The notes under the pieces: model-generated
Database searches by the model: none
Told to the model about the DNA's origin: nothing
The model's input: only the letters and a program-made list of their open reading frames with translations
Program-made: the position numbers and the translations under genes
Assembly: GCF_964204645.1 (NCBI RefSeq)
Contig: NC_134029.1
Location: forward strand, 9,414,850-9,478,849
Length of the DNA: 64,000 nucleotides
DNA from: Tubulanus polymorphus
Taxonomy: Eukaryota > Nemertea > Palaeonemertea > Tubulaniformes > Tubulanidae
Reading direction: 5' to 3'
Shown here: one piece after another, positions 60,743 through 64,000 of the stretch
How positions within the stretch are numbered: the first letter of the stretch is position 1
How the letters are laid out: every line of letters starts with the position of its first letter

Positions 60743-61840
60743 CAGTGGGTGGCTCCCACCGGTAACAGGTAAAAATCGCCCCGGTAAATATCCCCCCTAG
60801 GTAAAAATCCCCCATATTTGATTTCACTCAAATTTTTCAACAAATTTTTCAACACTTTCAACAGCTCTTATGTTTAAAAAAATATAGATTAAAATTGTAT
60901 TGCACTTTATTGCTTTATTTAACTTGATTCCTTCCATTAAATGCACAATACATACGGGTTACCAAATGTTTAATAAATAATAATAACTGTAGAAACAAAA
61001 TACTTACTCTAGGGGTACGAGTCAGTTGATTGAATTCGGTCATTTAAACTAAATTGGCTAATTAGGAGTGGTCACTGTTGAAAATGAATAATTATTCCTT
61101 AAGAATTATCTAGTCACAGAGCCAACTTGTTTGATTTACAGTTATTAACCTCTTTGATTTTATGGGCACTGGAGTGATTACCCCTAAGATAATTTAAGGC
61201 ACTTGAAATAGTTAAACAATAGAAATGACAGAGATGGTGATGTTGAAATTGAGGCATTTCTCCGTGGTGTTGGTCACAATATTCACCTCGGTTAATCTGT
61301 GACATTTAACAAGCTACGAGCATAAAAATGACATTATTATGTGAGTTAGCATATACGACATGCAAGCTACATGCATCAAAAATGACACTATCATAATTTT
61401 GAAATTTTCTATAAAAACTATGGTTTACAAGTAAAAATGAAATATCTTATGTACTTATGTATTCCTTAATAATGTTGTAAAAAGTTAATTTTTTCTGCTC
61501 TAGTTTTCTAGAAAAGTGGATATAGGGGGATTTTTACCAGGGGGGATTTTTACCTATGGGGGATTTTTACCTGGGGGATTTATGCTACGTGCATAAAAAT
61601 GACATTATTGTGAGTTAGCATATACGACATGCAAGCTACATGCATCAAAAATGACACTATCATAATTTTGAAATTTTCTATAAAAACTATGGTTTAAAAG
61701 TAAAAATAAAATATCTTATGTACTTATGTATGTGGATATAGGGGGATTTTTACCTGGGGGGGATTTTTACCTTGAGGGATTTTTACCAGGGGGGATATTT
61801 ACCGGGGGGGGGTTTTACCTACATTCGCTCCCACCCACTG
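60743..61840. mobile_element. Foldback MITE with TA target duplication
   Basis: The ends CAGTGGGTGG and CCACCCACTG are inverted and flanked by TA on both sides (60741-60742, 61841-61842), as in Tc1/mariner-type elements. GGTAAAAATCCCCC-type words near both ends form G/C-rich runs. A segment of about 150 bp (61314-61460) is repeated directly at 61584-61730. No ORF. Confidence 0.75.
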
Positions 61841-61842
61841 TA

Positions 61843-62871
61843 CTGAGTACTGTATATGGCCAATACTGAAAGGGTTAATCCTCCCTCGAACAGATTAGGC
61901 CCTGATGCCATTGGGATAGATTGCAGCTGGGGCTTAAGTCTCAAGTGTCCTAAAATTGTTTTTACCCTTGATAGGGGCTAAGGGAATAAGGAACTATAAA
62001 ATATTTGGAATAATCCATCCATCCAGTTGCAAAGGCCATGCTCAAACATAATGCATGGGCACCTTTTAACAGATAAGCATAATGACTTAAAGAAAGTTTT
62101 AGCCATACCAGGTCAAGACCAATCTACAGCTTAATTCTCTTAACTTAGGAGTAACGTTGATACGATATCAAGTCTATATATATAATCATGTTCACTGATT
62201 CATCGTTCCATTTACCAGCTTGTACATTCTGGGATCACCTTCCTCGTGTAGATCAGGGAAGTGTGATGAGATGGAATACGGACGCTATTGTGCAGCTCTT
62301 GCTGAATGTGCGTTGTAATTGCCCTAAAGCCGATAACGGTTCGTAGGCGAGCGCTTTGTTACGTAACGCGCCGATAAGCGATAACCAGCGAGATCGGGAA
62401 TCTCCGTAATAATTCAGATGTTTCCGAATATCGGTTTTTCATCCCATAATAAACTTATATAAAAATTCCTCTGTAAACTGGTTAAACTCAACACCTGATT
62501 TCCCCTCATCAATTTTAGTCGATCAACTTGTATTCACAATTGTCTTAAATTTAAGTGCCCCCTAGTTTGTCTCTTAACTGCTTCTCTTTAATCTGTTTTA
62601 GCGTGTAACTGTTTCTACGTTAATTTTCCTTTAGTTAGTATCATCTCTGATTACTTGAATTAGTCTCTTTGTCTCTGGATTGTATATATCTCTCATAATT
62701 TCTGTAGTATTCATTATTTCTGAAGATGACTATTAGGACATAGACGAAACGTTGAATAAACTACTAACATTTTTGGACTTTTTCGTTATCATTGTGGGAT
62801 TCTCTCTACATCGCTTCAGACGGATATAGTGTTTTATCAATCGTGATATCGGTTCTTTCCGCTGTATTAAA
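61843..62871. other. Upstream region of the right-edge gene, with a repeat remnant
   Basis: GGCTTAAGTCTCAAGTGTCCTA (about 61931-61952) is a decayed tail of the 3737-4991 family. CTGAAGATGACTATTAGGAC continuing to CGAAACG (62721-62751) resembles a common invertebrate repeat end. The promoter of the next gene should lie here. Confidence 0.4.
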
Positions 62872-63545
62872 ATGGCAACGGTTGTCAACGAAATTATAAA
62901 TGATGACGATTTTGACGATCTATTCTTTGATAGTGACAAATTGGTTCAGATCGATACGGAAATATTACGGGAATCCTCTGGATCAGGATCAACTAATTCG
63001 GCCGATTCTAGTGAGTGTTATTCCTTTTGAATCAATGAAATATCGGAATAGTTTCCACCTAATTGCAGGCACTTTATTCTTTCCTTTTCTTTTTCATATA
63101 GCTACTTCTCAGGCTCAGCTGACCAGAGACTGCGATCTGAACACGAGAAAACACACATACAGGTATTTTTTACATTTATTTTTATAATCAATACAATCCT
63201 TTTAGGTTATAAAATAATAAACGAATACAGAAAATAATATATAAACATAATATAAAAAATCCAGATAAGTACATGTTAGAATAATAATCATTATTATTAT
63301 TTTCGCAGGAACACTATATATTTGGAAAAGGCTATGACTGAAGTGATTAACCATCGAGTATTTAAATTCAGTTCAAATGGAATGGCAGCAGTACATTATG
63401 GAAAATCGATCGATAAAATTTTGACTACAAATACGTCGCCGTCCAGACTTGGAATTAACCAGTGGTTTACAAAAATTCAAGATACATTATGTTCCGCCAT
63501 TCACATAAGCACTGCGAAAGATTTGGATAAAATGTGGGCAAAGTT
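62872..63545 (+). CDS. 5' part of an uncharacterised spliced gene
   Basis: Three exons join in one frame: 62872-63009 (ATG start, donor GTGAGT), 63102-63161 (acceptor TTTTTCATATAG, donor GTATTT) and 63310 to about 63545 (acceptor TTATTTTCGCAG). The protein starts MATVVNEIINDDDFDDLFFD, is acidic and Ser-rich at first, then has LTRDCDLNTRKHTYRNTIYL and FKFSSNGMAAVHYGKSIDKI, ending near MWAKFHVV. Phase consistency across two introns argues that it is real. No family recognised. The frame stays open to 63759, but beyond about 63546 it is antisense to the next gene, so the true exon end is uncertain. Confidence 0.6.
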
Positions 63546-63595
63546 TCATGTTGTGATAGTCACAGGGACAGTTTTTTTAACGTTTTTGTTCTTAC

Positions 63596-63772
63596 GCCAT
63601 TTTTGTAATTTGACACGACACATATTACAGATATATATCGGGTACTGTTCAGTATCATCATCAAAATCAATGTTGAACAACTCCTTCACATGGCTTTTGA
63701 AATTATTTTTATCGATAGGACGACGATCCGGAGGTTTCGCATTTTTTCCACACAATTGACAAAGATCCATGA
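63596..63772 (-). CDS. Exon encoding an N-terminal C2-C2 zinc-finger (RAG1-N/ZAD-like), gene continues
   Basis: On the minus strand, CCTTTTCTTGTTTTTAG precedes TC-ATG (start 63768-63770). The exon reads MDLCQLCGKNAKPPDRR, then VKELFNIDFDDDTEQYPIYI and CNMCRVKLQKW before a GTAAGA donor at 63590-63595. The C-x2-C ... F-x-I-D ... P-x-x-x-C-x2-C spacing resembles the zinc-binding element near the N-terminus of RAG1-type proteins and arthropod ZAD domains. Which one it is cannot be settled from one exon. If unspliced, the ORF would end at 63546. The gene would run into or across the plus-strand gene at 62872-63545. Confidence 0.55.
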
Positions 63773-63782
63773 CTAAAAACAA

Positions 63783-64000
63783 GAAAAGGTTAATTAAATG
63801 AGATTGCTGATGCTATTTAGGCAACTTGGTTTATATGGGGGACAATAATTTGTAGGCCTAATGTAAGCGTTATTAAGTAACATTATTATGTAGTAAATAC
63901 ACATTTTAAAGATCATACTTCGTGTATATGTTTGTGTCGTAACATAGCAACATGACGTCAGAAACGAAAGCTGCGCGAGTCTGGGCCGAAATATTTGACA
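63783..64000. other. Right edge, no coding exon seen
   Basis: Probably intron or upstream sequence of the minus-strand zinc-finger gene. Confidence 0.3.

Overview
The window is nuclear DNA of an animal. It has spliced genes with GT/AG introns, metazoan gene families (a chondroitin sulfate proteoglycan 4 relative, DDX10, ribosomal protein S17) and a dense load of animal transposons. The AT-rich composition, repeat style and gene architecture suggest a marine invertebrate, most likely a lophotrochozoan such as a mollusc or brachiopod. The phylum is an inference, not something the sequence proves.

Left third (1-19120): nested transposons. A piggyBac transposase with one nonsense codon lies in a decayed envelope-like gene. 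A tandem-repeat element with Helentron-like features and a degraded spliced gene follow. Then comes an old Ty3/Gypsy element B (integrase remnant, C2H2 finger/coiled-coil ORF, long LTR). It was split by a second Gypsy element A (6806-16866) with 4-bp target duplications. Element A keeps an integrase ending in a chromodomain and a class I-like envelope gene with a furin-type site. Its gag, protease and reverse transcriptase are gone, and LINE, DIRS-like and hAT-like pieces are inserted in it.

Middle (19121-35724): a short uncharacterised spliced ORF; a 163-bp tandem array leading directly into an intronless ORF with the C-terminal half of a ubiquitin-specific protease; two adjacent foldback elements; RPS17 on the minus strand in four exons with a 5' TOP-like start; a 3.4-kb terminal-inverted-repeat element built mostly of fourteen ~190-bp repeats with higher-order structure; and a head-to-head palindrome containing tRNA-like promoters and interstitial telomere repeats.

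Right half (35725-64000): DDX10, complete on the plus strand in 19 coding exons with repeats in its introns; a repeat-bearing intergenic stretch; a CSPG4/kon-tiki type proteoglycan on the minus strand in two giant exons (signal-peptide exon not found); a TA-flanked foldback MITE; and the beginnings of two uncharacterised genes that face each other at the right edge. The genes show no operon logic. RPS17 and DDX10 are both ribosome-production genes, but nothing here shows that they are co-regulated.
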